Assembly (NCBI GenBank): GCA_037954235.1
Contig: JBBMOA010000017.1
Span: 25,981,527-26,045,526, forward strand
Length of the DNA: 64,000 nt
Reading direction: 5' to 3'
Source: Aulostomus chinensis
Lineage: Eukaryota; Chordata; Actinopteri; Syngnathiformes; Aulostomidae
Shown here: positions 38,641-49,699 of the stretch, one piece after another
How the letters are laid out: each line of letters starts with the position of its first letter
Position numbering within the stretch: the stretch's first letter is position 1
The notes under the pieces: generated by a model
Database searches by the model: none
The model's input: only the letters and a program-made list of their open reading frames with translations
Told to the model about the DNA's origin: nothing
Made by a program: the position numbers and the translations under genes

Positions 38641-40052
38641 ACTCGGTAGCACATCAGCACAAACTGATAGAGGCTAAAGGAGTGTTTTATTTAGCGAGCA
38701 GGAGACACCCGTGGAGTTCCCTCAGTTTTTCAAGCGTTAGCGCCGACGAGCTTCAACGCAAAGCTGCTCCTCTTGTCTGGAATCCAAATATTTTACTCGG
38801 TTCTAAACAGGGAAGGAGTCAGAAACCACCGGGGCCTGAGGGCGGAGGTAGAGCTCCCATATGGAGGCACTTTTATCTGGGGTGGAAAAAAAGAACAGTG
38901 GCAGTCTGCCAGTACGATGGAAAATAAATATGTTTCAATAAATAAGCCCTTATGACTGTTTTTAGAATTTCTCTTCATGTAAATTCCTTCTTTTTGTCTT
39001 CCAAACCAGACTGAAGGTTTTAGTGGTGAACGCTGTGTTTGTGCGTGTTGAACTGAACATGATGATATTGGTTCCATCGGGGTGAAATGATGCTCGAGCA
39101 CGGAAGGTTTGAGAAGCCTGGCAACGTACAGCCACGTCTTCATCTTGAGTGGATTATTGCTTCTGTCTTTCCTTTAAATGAGGGTGTACGTTTGACACAT
39201 TCGTAACAGTAATTATGTTTCTAACCCTTTGCCTGAACCCACCAACCTGAACACTGTTAGAGATTTCCAGCCATGATTATATGAGAACCAGGAGGTGGTG
39301 TGTCCACCATCATCAAATATTCACTCATTTTTATGAGCTCTTCATGCTTATTGTGGCTCCCCTCAGTTTAGTGACATAAATGGTTTGATGTCATAATGGC
39401 GAGGATGCAGATTATCAAAAAAACAGGAATACGGTCATTTAAACACTCCAGTTTGCTTCCTGAAAACCGTGGTCTCACTTGTGACTTCTGAACACGGTGT
39501 CACTGTCTCGCTGGCCTCAGACAGGAAACCATCAGCCCACTCATCCTGCAATGTTAAGATAAACAGCAGATAAACACGACCTCCCTGGCGGAAGTAACAG
39601 AACTGCTGGTGTTTCCTTGCTAAGGTTGCTGAAGTGTGGAGTTTAATTATTGAGGAGCCTGATCAAATGAATAAAACTGAATAACGAACATTGACTGACC
39701 GCATGACAAAGTCATCCGGTTTCAAATTGGAGGTGGCGCCTGTGACGAACATGGCGCCATGTTTCCAGCTGTTCACCAGCTCTCCTGGGAGATCTGCTGC
39801 GTGGTCGGTATGAATGTTTTCCTGCAAGTCCGTGCAGGCCCAGCTGAGGGAGCAGCTGCTGTGTCTCACAGGTATTCAGGTTACAGGCAAGGTGTGACTA
39901 ACCCTCACCACGGTAACCGAACTGCCATAGCGAGTGGAGCAACAACCGCTGGGCTAGGAAGGGTTTTTATTTGGTCATGTAGACACACAACTGTCGTCTC
40001 TGTCCCGCAGGCTGCCCTCGTGCCGATCACCCCGGGGGGTGAAGCTGCAGGG

Positions 40053-40223
40053 ATGAACTGGTCAGGACTAGAGAGCCTGTTGAGTGGAGTCAATAAATAC
40101 TCCACGGCGTTTGGGAGGATTTGGCTGTCCATGGTGTTTGTGTTCCGTGTGATGGTGTTTGTGGTGGCAGCTCAGAGAGTTTGGGGCGACGAGAGCAAAG
40201 ACTTTGTGTGTAACACTCGGCAG
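40053..40223 (+). CDS. Connexin coding exon 1
   Basis: Fifty-seven codons covering the N-terminus, TM1 and the first loop-1 cysteine, ending NTRQ at donor CAG|GTAAGA. The exon probably begins at 40011 after acceptor CCCGCAG. The longer upstream open frame is 5' UTR or intron. Confidence 0.92.
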
Positions 40224-41625
40224 GTAAGAGTGAAAGATTTCTCCCTACATGAACACTTATACTGGTTAAACTGGTTCCTAGAACACATGAACACCCAGTA
40301 TCACGTTAGAGTTACAGGTCGAAGGTTTGGTGCAGACGGCCTTACCGAAGGACAAATGACATCATCACCATTGTACAAGTCAGACCAGTTATGAAACACA
40401 GAAATGACAAACCCATTAAGATTTAAAACAATAACTTAGCCAAAAGTGTATTTTACCTTCCAAGTCCTCACTACCAGGAGTACTCAGCTCACTGAGGTGT
40501 TTCTCCCTCCTCCATCACTTCTTAGTGACTCCAGAATGCAGGAAGAACCAGCCACATACATTTAGCTTGAAGCTAACAGAGACTGATGCTAACAGCAGCT
40601 AAACTGTCCAGGAACAGCTGGTCAGAACCTCTCCAGGGGGTCTGGTGAGATCCAGGTCTCCTTGATCCAGATGGAGGATCAGGGTCCACCAACACTTCAG
40701 TTGAAGATGTAAACTAACCAATTAGAACACTTCAGGTTCTCAGCCGTCAGTCTGCCTTAGCTTCAAGCTGAATATGAATAGATGTGGCTGGCTCTTCCTC
40801 TATTCTGGAGTCCCAAAGAGGAACTGCAGCAGGGCTCATCTTGATAGTTATTGGATAGTTGCGTGATGCTCTTCCTCCTCCTCCTGGTCTCCAGCCCGGC
40901 TGCACCAACGTCTGCTATGATCACATCTTCCCGATCTCCCACATCCGTCTGTGGGCCCTGCAGCTGATCTTCGTCACCTGCCCATCTCTCATGGTGATGG
41001 CTCATGTTAAATTCCGGGAAGGGAAAGACAAGAAATACGTGGCGCTGCACCACGGCTCTCACCTGTACGCCAACCCCGGCAAGAAGAGAGGGGGGCTGTG
41101 GTGGACCTACCTGCTCAGTTTGATCTTCAAAGCTGGATTCGACATATCATTTCTCTACGTTCTCTATCGGATCTACCACGGATATGACCTACCAAAGTAA
41201 GGCTGGCTGCACGGTGCCTCTCAAATACTTAGAGATTCGAACCTTCTGTTTTATCGGATGTCATTTCTTCTCTCAGGTTGTCCAAGTGTTCCCTGGACCC
41301 GTGCCCCAACACTGTTGACTGCTTCATCAGCCGCCCGACTGAGAAAAAGATCTTCATGCTGTTCATGGTCATCTCCAGCGCTCTGTGCATCTTTATGTGC
41401 GTGTGTGAGATGATTTATCTCATAGGCAAGCGCATCAGTAAGCTGTTGAAGGTCCGACATGAGAATGAGAGAATCCTGTTTGCTGAGCAGCACGAGCTGA
41501 CCAACATCGCCCCGCCCAGGTCCAGCTACAGGAAGACTGATCCCACGCTAACAGAGAGCCAGCTGAGTTTGAACTGCAAAGAGAAGATCAGAGATGCTTC
41601 GGAACGCATCACCACGACGCTGTAG
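40053..41625 (+). CDS. Gap junction beta-type connexin, split coding region, complete
   Basis: Forms gap-junction hemichannels in the plasma membrane. Coding exons 40053-40223, 40895-41196 and 41277-41625 sum to 822 nt, 273 aa. It starts MNWSGLESLLSGVNKYST, a beta-connexin N-terminus. Four membrane segments lie near residues 22-42, 76-95, 125-148 and 183-207. The extracellular loops carry the invariant cysteines: E1 at C53, C60 and C64 (CNTRQPGCTNVC), E2 at C162, C167 and C173 (CSLDPCPNTVDC), then SRPTEKK. It resembles the GJB3/GJB4 (Cx31/Cx30.3) group and teleost Cx28-35 types, but I cannot assign an exact name. Introns interrupt the coding region after NTRQ (phase 0) and within Lys158 (phase 2). 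Most connexins have an uninterrupted coding region. Confidence 0.93.
40440..40860. mobile_element. Foldback MITE, copy i, in connexin coding intron 1
   Basis: Forward half 40440-40690, reverse half 40735-40860. It fills most of the 671-bp intron between connexin exons 1 and 2 and ends about 35 bp before the acceptor. Confidence 0.8.
40895..41196 (+). CDS. Connexin coding exon 2
   Basis: Acceptor TCTCCAG, starts PGCTNVCYD, and carries TM2, the cytoplasmic loop and TM3 (GGLWWTYLLSLIFK). Donor AA|GTAAGG splits the Lys158 codon. Confidence 0.93.
41277..41625 (+). CDS. Connexin coding exon 3
   Basis: Acceptor CTCTCAG, with the E2 cysteines, TM4 and a C-terminal tail of about 65 residues ending ERITTTL. 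Stop TAG at 41623-41625. The intron before it is only 80 bp. Confidence 0.93.
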
Positions 41626-42440
41626 GCCTCAGCAGGTCACTGAGCCACCATGTCAGCTCGAGGCTGCTGAGAGCAGAAAAGGACTGTCGTAAGAGCGGAA
41701 CGGTCACGATCCCCTGGCGGAAGGATCCCCGCGTGTGTTTGGGGGTACTGTGTGTTCAAGGACTACTAGTACTACTTTGTTTGGATGTCACATTTCGAAC
41801 GTCGCACCACATGTGACCATCTTACGAGTGACTTTATATGCATAAACATGCAGCCAGCTTCTACGGCACCGCTGCTGTGTTTCTGAGGACATCTTTAATC
41901 CTTTTTCTAATCAAATATGACACCTTTAGGTGTGAAATAAGTATTGTAAATACCACTAATTGATGTGTTTAACATCATTAATTATCTGACTGAGGAAAAT
42001 AATTTCTCCAGCTCCACTAAAGGATCCAAACACTACAGGACTGGTGTCATTATCTTACAGGTGGCTACGGGTGATGAGGGCACCGGTTTACAGGAAATCC
42101 TCCTCTTGTCCATCATGTTAGATCCAGACCAGCAGGTAGACCCCTTTCCCTCCTCTCTGGTGCCCCAGACCTCCATCTGACCTCCAGTATGGTTCTGGAC
42201 ACTTTCCAGGCACATTTAGGGACGTCCAAACAGTCCATCCATCAGAGCAGAGGGGGCGGGATCAGTGCGACCCTCAGCTGATGTCTGTGTTACTGTACTA
42301 TTTGCTGTCCTCTCAGGTCACATTTGCTCCTTCTGCTCAGATTAAAGTCGACTGGAACGTCATCGTGTGGGCCAACCTGCCTGTGACGTTTACTCTGAAG
42401 ATTATTGCTTTTAAAATAAAAATAAAAGGCTGATGATGTC
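41626..42440 (+). other. Connexin 3' UTR and poly(A) signal
   Basis: No coding signal follows the stop. Overlapping AATAAA hexamers at about 42415-42427 are the best poly(A) signal. A weaker one is AAATAA near 41936. Confidence 0.5.
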
Positions 42441-42559
42441 ATGTGTGGCTGGATAAAACTAGAGATACAGCATTGTGGTTGAAGTGGGCCTGTAAGGTGA
42501 ATCTGACCTTTGACCACCAAAACCTTTTCAGGTGATCCTTTTGTCCCAGTGGACGACGA

Positions 42560-43110
42560 CCTTAGTGGGTAAATGTAGCTGTTGTTAGCTGTCAGTCTAA
42601 CGTGGCTGGCTCTTCCTGCACTCTGGAGCCACAGAGAAATAATACATCCCTCCCTCCATGTTCCCCCTCTTCTCCTGTTGAGGGTGGTGGGGGTGGAGCC
42701 TATCCCAGCAGCCTTCCCCCTGGACAGGTCACCAGTCCATGGCAGGGCCAACACATAGAGACAGACAACCATTGGCTCTCCCAGCCACGCCTACGGTCAA
42801 TTTAGAGTCTGGATTAACCTGGTCCCTCTTGATGTCTTTGGACTGTGGAGGAAGCTGGAGTACCAGAGAGAACCCAGCAGGAACAGGGAGAACATGGAGA
42901 CTCACCCAGAAAGACCCCGTGCTGCAGCCGGGGCTCCACCCACAACCTTCTTGGTGGGGGGCCACAGTGAGGACCACTGCTCCACCCACAACCTTCTTGG
43001 TGGGGGGCCACAGTGAGGACCACTGCTCCACCGGCCAAGAAACAATCCAATAGAGAAAAAACATCTGAGAGCTCAAGACTCCTATCAGTGAGAAGTGTTG
43101 GTCTTGTCGT
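42560..43110 (-). mobile_element. Foldback MITE, copy j, split by a SINE-like insertion
   Basis: Reverse-half parts at 42560-42644 (GGCTGGCTCTTCCTGCACTC) and 43051-43110 (AACATCTGAGAGCTCAAGAC) are adjacent in intact copies but separated here by the repeat at 42645-43050. Confidence 0.7.
42645..43050 (-). mobile_element. tRNA-like SINE/teleost dispersed repeat, nested in a MITE
   Basis: Reverse-oriented copy of the common fish repeat (GGAGCAGTGGTCCTCACTG head, TCTCCCTGTTCCTGCTGG middle, GGACTGGTGACCTGTCC). It interrupts a foldback MITE half. Its head carries a tandem duplication of about 50 bp. Confidence 0.7.
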
Positions 43111-45990
43111 ACGGTTCAGCGCTCAGGCAACATCTCACCAGATCAGCGGGTCTCTCACATGGACTTCTCTTGCCATAATCTGTTCATCAGCTTCTCCCCA
43201 AGGGTGCCTGAACCTGAAGTGGTTCAAGCAGACCTGTCGTGACAGGAAGCCACCAGGCTTCAAACAGCTAGTAAACACGTCACCAGTCTGCCAGTCCAGC
43301 TGGATGCTGAAGCATGTTGGAGCTTGTGCTTCATCAGTGCTCTCAGGAAATGTCACGTCACTGTGCACTCGGCCACCAGAGGGCGCCACACTTCACCAAG
43401 CCACAGTCCGACTGGCGTCACCTGGAGAGTGTTTGATCCAGCCGGATCAGAGAGTGAGGGGCCGGATAGCTGTGAGATGACGAGGCTGTACCTGACGTGA
43501 CTCACTCTGGAGCCCAGTGATATGTTTAGTTAGAAATTAGTGCTTTTGTGGGAGAACGACTCCAGAGAGGCTCAGTGTCCTTTACTTCAAGGTGATGAGC
43601 TTCACACTCGCAGCCTGGGCAGGAAGCGGGGACGTCATGTGGATGTGTCATATCGGCTGGCACTACTCGCTGGTTTACACGAGGAAGCAGGGAGCAAGAA
43701 CATTTCGGTGTGCTTGACTCACAGAGCCGCAGAGATGACGTGTTTCTCTGCTAAAATTAAACAGGTTTATACTGTCGAAGCTGCTAAACTGTTTTGGGAA
43801 ATCACCAGGAAAGATCACTACTTCACTTCCTGAAATAGGGATCTAGTGATCCATGGTTTGGACTGTATCCCTCACTGTTTCTCTCTTTTCTTACCATTTG
43901 ATGCTCCTAAGGGTCACACAGAGGTCAGACCGCCACCTTGGAACCACGCCAGAGAGCGTTTGGAAGTGTACTAAGACCACCAGCTGTGACACCTGAGCAA
44001 CCAAACCCTACTGAAGCAGAAAATGGCCTTGGTGCCGTTAAACCCAGTAGGTGTGAATCCACCCTGATGGCGCCGTCCCGGCAGCATCCTCACCAAAGAT
44101 GACCTTGTTTCAAACCCTTGAATCAAATACACACCGGGAACCGAAAATACTACTTTTTTCTTGGAAAGCTTGGTGACAACTCAATGCATCAGATGCTTCT
44201 CAAAGCAGTCAGAAGATGAAAACCAAGCCGTTTCCATTCAACTGGCAAAAAACAAGGTTGGCGATGGTGCTCTGAACCTTCTGGATGTATTAATACGCAT
44301 TGCTGCCTACCACATCCAGCATAACGCCTTTATGAGATGAGATCATCATCAACACTTACCATCCTACATGTTTTATGTATGTTCCAACACTACATACCTG
44401 TACGTGTCTGGAGGCGCCTGGAGTTGTTGAGAACTCCTCAGTTTCTGCAAAATCTCCCAAGAATCATCAGGCTTTTTTAAATGGTTTGACCAGGATTCCA
44501 ATTTGGCAGGTGCTTCCCTGTGATCGAATTCCCAGTCGTAATTATGTAACATGCCTTTAAAGCACCAGCCTGCTCACTGCCAGGTTTCAGCAGGGAGGTG
44601 AACACACACTTAACACACACATGAGCAGGGGACTGGCCAACATACCAGCCCACACGGCTTGCTTGTGTGAGCTGCAGCCCAGGTTTAAAATAGCTCAGCT
44701 CCCTCTCAGGTCTCTACCATGATATTTGTGATGGTCTTACATAATCAGCTGCTCCTGATACCCCCCCCCCCCCGCTCTCTCTCTCCATTGTCATGCTGGA
44801 ATCACATTCTCTGTCCGCGGCCGGTCCTCTCTCCTCAGGAGCTTAAACTGTGGGGATTAAGATAAAATGTTCAGATCAAAATCATTTTCATGTCAAAAGC
44901 GTTGTGTTGTGTCTTTCTTGTGTTAATTGGGGTGAAATAATTCCTTAAATGTGCGGGATGTCAATGTGCTAATGATGCCGCTTGTGCAAAGACCCTGGAG
45001 GCTGCACACCAGTTTCCTGTGTGATGTTTGGCCTCTTCTTCTAATATCTTCATATGTCACATTCTTGAACTGATAGTGTTAAAAACAGGATGATTGCAGG
45101 ATGTGTTAGAATGAAATGGACACAATGCCGAAGGTTCTAGGATTCACTGTCATGGCGGAGATGTTACTTCACTGTCTAAAGAACGTCAAGCGATCGAATG
45201 TTCGTTAAAACAAATCTGAGTTCGAGAAGCTGGTCAGGTTTGAGTCTTGTTTTACCTCCTGACACAACTGGAACCCAAGTGACAAGGTTTTCTGAGTCTT
45301 GTTACAAATGAAACATTGTTGTCGAAGAGTGAATAACAATAAAATAGAGTTTTCTAAAGTGCACATCCACCACACCACCCATACGTGTCCGAACCAGAGA
45401 CTTTGCCCCTTGAAAGGATCCCAATGGGAGAACACAGTGGCACTGCTTCCGTCATGCTGGCACTTGGCTGCAGGAGCAACCGCTCTGCCTCCAGCTTGTC
45501 CAGGTCTGTTGATCTGGGGGTCAGAGAGGTTAACACATGCAGTGAAGAGTTTCGCCAGGAGGACGAGCTGCGTGGGAGGATCAGGCTATTCCCCCTATTA
45601 CTGTTCTCCCCTCTGCACAGGAGCCCTGACTGACCAGAGGAGGCGCTAGACCAGGGACCGTACACAACCAGCTTCCCACCTGCAGGTACAGCTAACTGTG
45701 CCTGACTTTGACCTTTGACCACCAAAATCTGGACTGTTGTGCTTCACTCAAGGCGTTCCTGAAATATGAGAATGAGACGTACATAAAACACATGGAGCCA
45801 AAGCAGCGTCTGGTTCTTCCTGAACGCAATCAGCTAAAACCTCCTCGCCATGGCCGATAATGAAGCAATATCATGACATGGTGATTACTGAGGCCTTCAA
45901 ATGGGTACAGGGGTTACTTGTGTCACGAAGCCGTGTACAGGAAAGACTGTGTTCAAGTGGTAACTGCCTGAAATACAGTTGCTAAGCAAC
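43111..45990. other. Intergenic, no gene seen
   Basis: Unique-looking sequence after the connexin with one CTCF-like motif and a poly-C run (44761-44774). No exon with both splice sites and family resemblance was found. Confidence 0.5.
43371..43390 (+). promoter_or_regulatory. CTCF-like motif
   Basis: Contains GCCACCAGAGGGCGCC, an excellent match to the vertebrate CTCF core in forward orientation, 1.75 kb after the connexin stop. Confidence 0.5.
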
Positions 45991-46003
45991 ATGGATGCCA
46001 AAA

Positions 46004-46005
<2 letters not shown>

Positions 46006-46067
<62 letters not shown>
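46006..46067. repeat. (TG)31 microsatellite
   Basis: Perfect array in the connexin to large-gene interval. A second (TG)n lies at 46650-46694. Confidence 0.9.
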
Positions 46068-46069
<2 letters not shown>

Positions 46070-46070
<1 letters not shown>

Positions 46071-46646
46071 GAAATATACATGGAAAGATGACATTTTATA
46101 TATATGCATAATTGCATGATGGGTTTTCCAATTAGCTGTCATATAGCCAAGATTGCTAAAGTTATTAGCTATAATATAATATAAGCTACAATAATATAAT
46201 TAGCCTTTAGATGTTACTGTATAGCATCTAAAGGCCACTGAGGTTAACAAGCTGGTAACATAAACAAGCTCACTGGTAAAATCTACAATTTGTACTTTAA
46301 TCTTAATTGTAAAAATATAAACCTGAAGTCTGTGGGCTTCGCTGCTAAACGGTTTCCTCCTGTCAACCCAAGCCAGTCTGAAGGCTCTGTATATCAAAGC
46401 TAAGGGGCTCATCCACTGTGGTAGAATCCCAGTATACCACAGCCAGCTGTGACATACTGAGGCACAGCCACCAGCCAATCACTGCAGAGTTTCACTGGCT
46501 GTTTTACTGTGTATTATCTGATCATTCTTTATTTCACCTCAAGACCACAAACTTCATGCAGTATATAGGTGGTACAATGAAGTAATATTCAGAGTAGAAA
46601 CCAGAGAACAAGATTTGCAACAGTATTTAAGTATAACCTTGAATCC

Positions 46647-46696
<50 letters not shown>

Positions 46697-48789
46697 ATTC
46701 AGCTGAGATTCCATCCGTCCTTTTCTCTTCACACACGCGTTGCATACAAACAGCTAGCACCCACACAGTAAACACACACACACACACACAAAATTGACAA
46801 CAAAAAAAGCCAGAATCCACCCGCCCACACACAAGCCAGTCGGATACAAGACAACAGAACGAGGGAGAGTGAGATCTGGGAGAGAGAACGCAGCGAGCTG
46901 GACGTTCATTTTCTGCACTCACACACAAACACGAGTGTGATGCAGCAGTGATGTCTGCTGCAGGTGAATGCAAATGTTGCGATCGTATTTGTGTTCAGGG
47001 CAGGAACACAACCTCACCTATACAAGGATGGGTACTTATGATATGAAGGTGCCCCTCACAGACTATAGCATTTATTGCTTCACTATGAATTTGACCTCCT
47101 GCTGCAACGCAGACGGGCCGACTAGCAGCTGGCGTAGGACCAGAAGGGGCTTTGTTCAAGTGTGATGAACAAATCCTCATTCTTGTGTCAACGATCTCTA
47201 AGTTTTTCTGACTCGTCACATCGATCCTCATTAGCTCAGCTGACAGCTAAACACAGCTAGCATGCCCACTACTTACCTTGCAGGTGGGGCCTCGCCAGTT
47301 TTCCACAGCAGGCCAGTCGTCGCTGATGGTCCACGGCTGAGAATAACCGGATGTGAGCGAATCACCTTGACGTTCGCCGCTGGCTCAAATGTCTGCCATG
47401 GTTAAATGTGGCTTCTGGGCAGTGACAACTAAGCCAACTAGCATGCTTTGGCACTCTCTGGCAGCTTTGTTGGCGTTTACTATCTACGGCCAACTGCTCG
47501 ACGCAAAGCTGGAAAATTGCAAGCATCATATATATAAAATACCCACATAACAGATGTCTAAACATTCTCAGGTAAAATATGCTTGGAATGTCCATAAAGA
47601 GTAGTACAGTGCGCAGGAGCAGACTCCCGTCTAGGATGGACTGACGTTCCTGAGGAACAAATAAACGTAAATGTTGTTGCTTGTCGAGCTTCTAAACTCC
47701 CGACAATGAAGGGTTGTGAAATTCACTTTGCGATAGCAACTACACGCTCATCCTGGACACTGAAGTCCACATTGTTCTTGAGACCTCAAATCTGTCTAAC
47801 GACTGAGGCAGAACGCTACAGCTGAGCGCCTCGTCCCGTTATCACTGCCGCTAAGAACACATTCACATGGCGGGCCCAACCTCAGAGCTCCAGCAAACAC
47901 GCTTGTTGCCACAGATTCCATATCAGAAATGAACAATTTGGTTTAATACAGAATGGAACAGAATGTTGATAATGCCTTAGGTCAGAGTTACCACACACAA
48001 GAGAGGGGAAAAAGAATGATCTCCAGCTACAACGGCTCTACAAAACAATCCCAGCAGTCACTGCTGTCATACCTCCAGTAACACAACTGGATTTCCTGCA
48101 CATTTCAATGGAGTCACAAACTGAAATAATTCTTCCCTCATTCTCTGAGTGCTCAGATCCCTTAAACTTTGTTCAAATGAGTTGAGGAATTATAGTAAAT
48201 CTGGTGGTATATTTTTACAGACTGTGACAAACAGACTGTGTCATCTGGCCCACTAAATCACCCAAATCCCCCTGGTGGCTGTGGAAGTGGCACATGAATT
48301 AACTATTCATAAAGGTAGTCGCTCTCTCTCTCTGGCCTTATTCAAAATGCTCTAATTAATCAGCCTTAAATAGATGGACGGACCTACATTACTGACAGAA
48401 CTCTTCATACACCATGTACTATTTAATACACAGATGGCACTGCAGGCACTGCATATGTGTGTGTCTGTGTGTGTGTTACATACTAGTTAATCTCTATAAC
48501 CATGGTTGAGCCGAAGGCTGGCGTGTCCGCTATATCACGGCAACAAGTCCAACACATGACTGCATTTTTTTAGGTTTGATCCTGCTAAGACAGAAATTCT
48601 CTGTATGAGGAAGTTCATTCGTTCAGTTCAGAAACAGGAATCTCCCACATGAACAATCCTTGATTTGAGCTAAACCAGTTGGCTGACTGGAACACTTCCA
48701 GTTCAGCGCTACCAGCTGGTGTAGTCGCTTTAAGCAACATGCTCGTGCTTGTTCATGCTAGCGCCGAACCTGCAGTGTCTGTTTGTACC
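46070..48789. other. Intergenic, possible degraded transposon pieces
   Basis: AT-rich at 46080-46220, a (TG)n at 46650 and exon-like segments at 47277-47342 and 47393-47520 of uncertain meaning. Confidence 0.4.
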
Positions 48790-49045
48790 TCCAATCAAAG
48801 AGTTTGTGCGTTACTGATCGTAAATCTGGACCACACCAGACCCCCTGGAGAGGTGGTGACCAGACGTTCCTGGACAGTTTAGCTGCTGTTAGCATCAGCC
48901 TCCGTTAGCTTCAAGCTAAATATACGTGGCTGGTTTCTCCTGCATTCTGGAGTCACTAAGAAGTGATGGGGGAGGGAGAAACACCTCAGTGAGCTGAGTA
49001 CTCCTTACTTCCTACTTAGTGAGTACTTGGAAGACAAAATACACT
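48790..49045 (-). mobile_element. Foldback MITE, copy k (one half)
   Basis: Reverse half with GACAGTTTAGCTGCTGTTAG through GTGAGTACTTGGAAGACAAA. Confidence 0.75.
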
Positions 49046-49187
49046 TTGAACTACTGACCATGAACCCACATGATGTCATGTATTTGGGTCTGTTGTGAAC
49101 ATGAAGAGAAAATGAAAACATTTTCTCAGGAAAAAGTGATGTCAGATAAACAGGAAATTGTGTCAATACTTTGGTGTTGAGTTAACT

Positions 49188-49261
49188 TCACTTAGCAGGC
49201 GAGTCAGCTTCCACTTCCAGTCCGACCAGTTCTTTGCTCCTGGGCTGATGAGCTGCTTCAC
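49188..49261 (-). CDS. Candidate alternative terminal exon of the large unknown gene
   Basis: Acceptor TTCACCCACCACAG, 74 nt, stop TGA. From the internal donor at 53252 it continues in phase and encodes EAAHQPRSKELVGLEVEADS before the stop. The codon pattern looks coding. It lies past the candidate poly(A) site at 49729, so use of that poly(A) site would exclude it. A second frame here is also open and Trp-rich. Confidence 0.35.
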
Positions 49262-49389
49262 CTGTGGTGGGTGAAGGAGAGATCAGCTGTCAATCAACAC
49301 CTCCCTCAGACCACCCACACCACAACTGGCTCAATTCAGAGGAAGCAGAGTTCATATTACACATTTAATGTATTTTTCCCTCAGAGTAC

Positions 49390-49565
49390 AAGCAGGAAGA
49401 ACCAGCCACGTATATTTAGCTTGAAGGTAACGGAGGCTGATGCTAACAGCAGCTAAACTGTCCAGAAACGTCTGGTCACCACCTCTCCAGGGGGTCTGGT
49501 GTGATCCAGGTCTCCTTGATCCAGATGGGGGATCAGGGATCCACAAACACTTGGATCTGAAAACA
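49390..49565 (+). mobile_element. Foldback MITE, copy l (one half)
   Basis: Forward half from GCAGGAAGAACCAGCCACGT to ATCCACAAACACTTGGATC. Lies the wrong way round relative to copy k, so it is a separate event or a rearrangement. Confidence 0.7.
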
Positions 49566-49699
49566 AACTACAGCATAAAAACCTCTCAAAGTGCTTGTGA
49601 GGTCAAAGTGACCTGACCTCTACCCGGTGTTTTCTGTTTCTTAGTTTTATCCAAACTGGGTTGTATTGAACAGCGTCTATACGACCAAGTCAGACACAG

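Noticed and set aside
38682..38955. Plus-strand frames near 38.7-38.95 kb
   Set aside because: In the connexin 5' intron after a MITE copy, with no splice support. Probably repeat-derived.
42739..43053. 104-aa frame, identical in part to the frame at 55459-55674
   Set aside because: The identity is due to two copies of a SINE-like repeat, not a duplicated gene.
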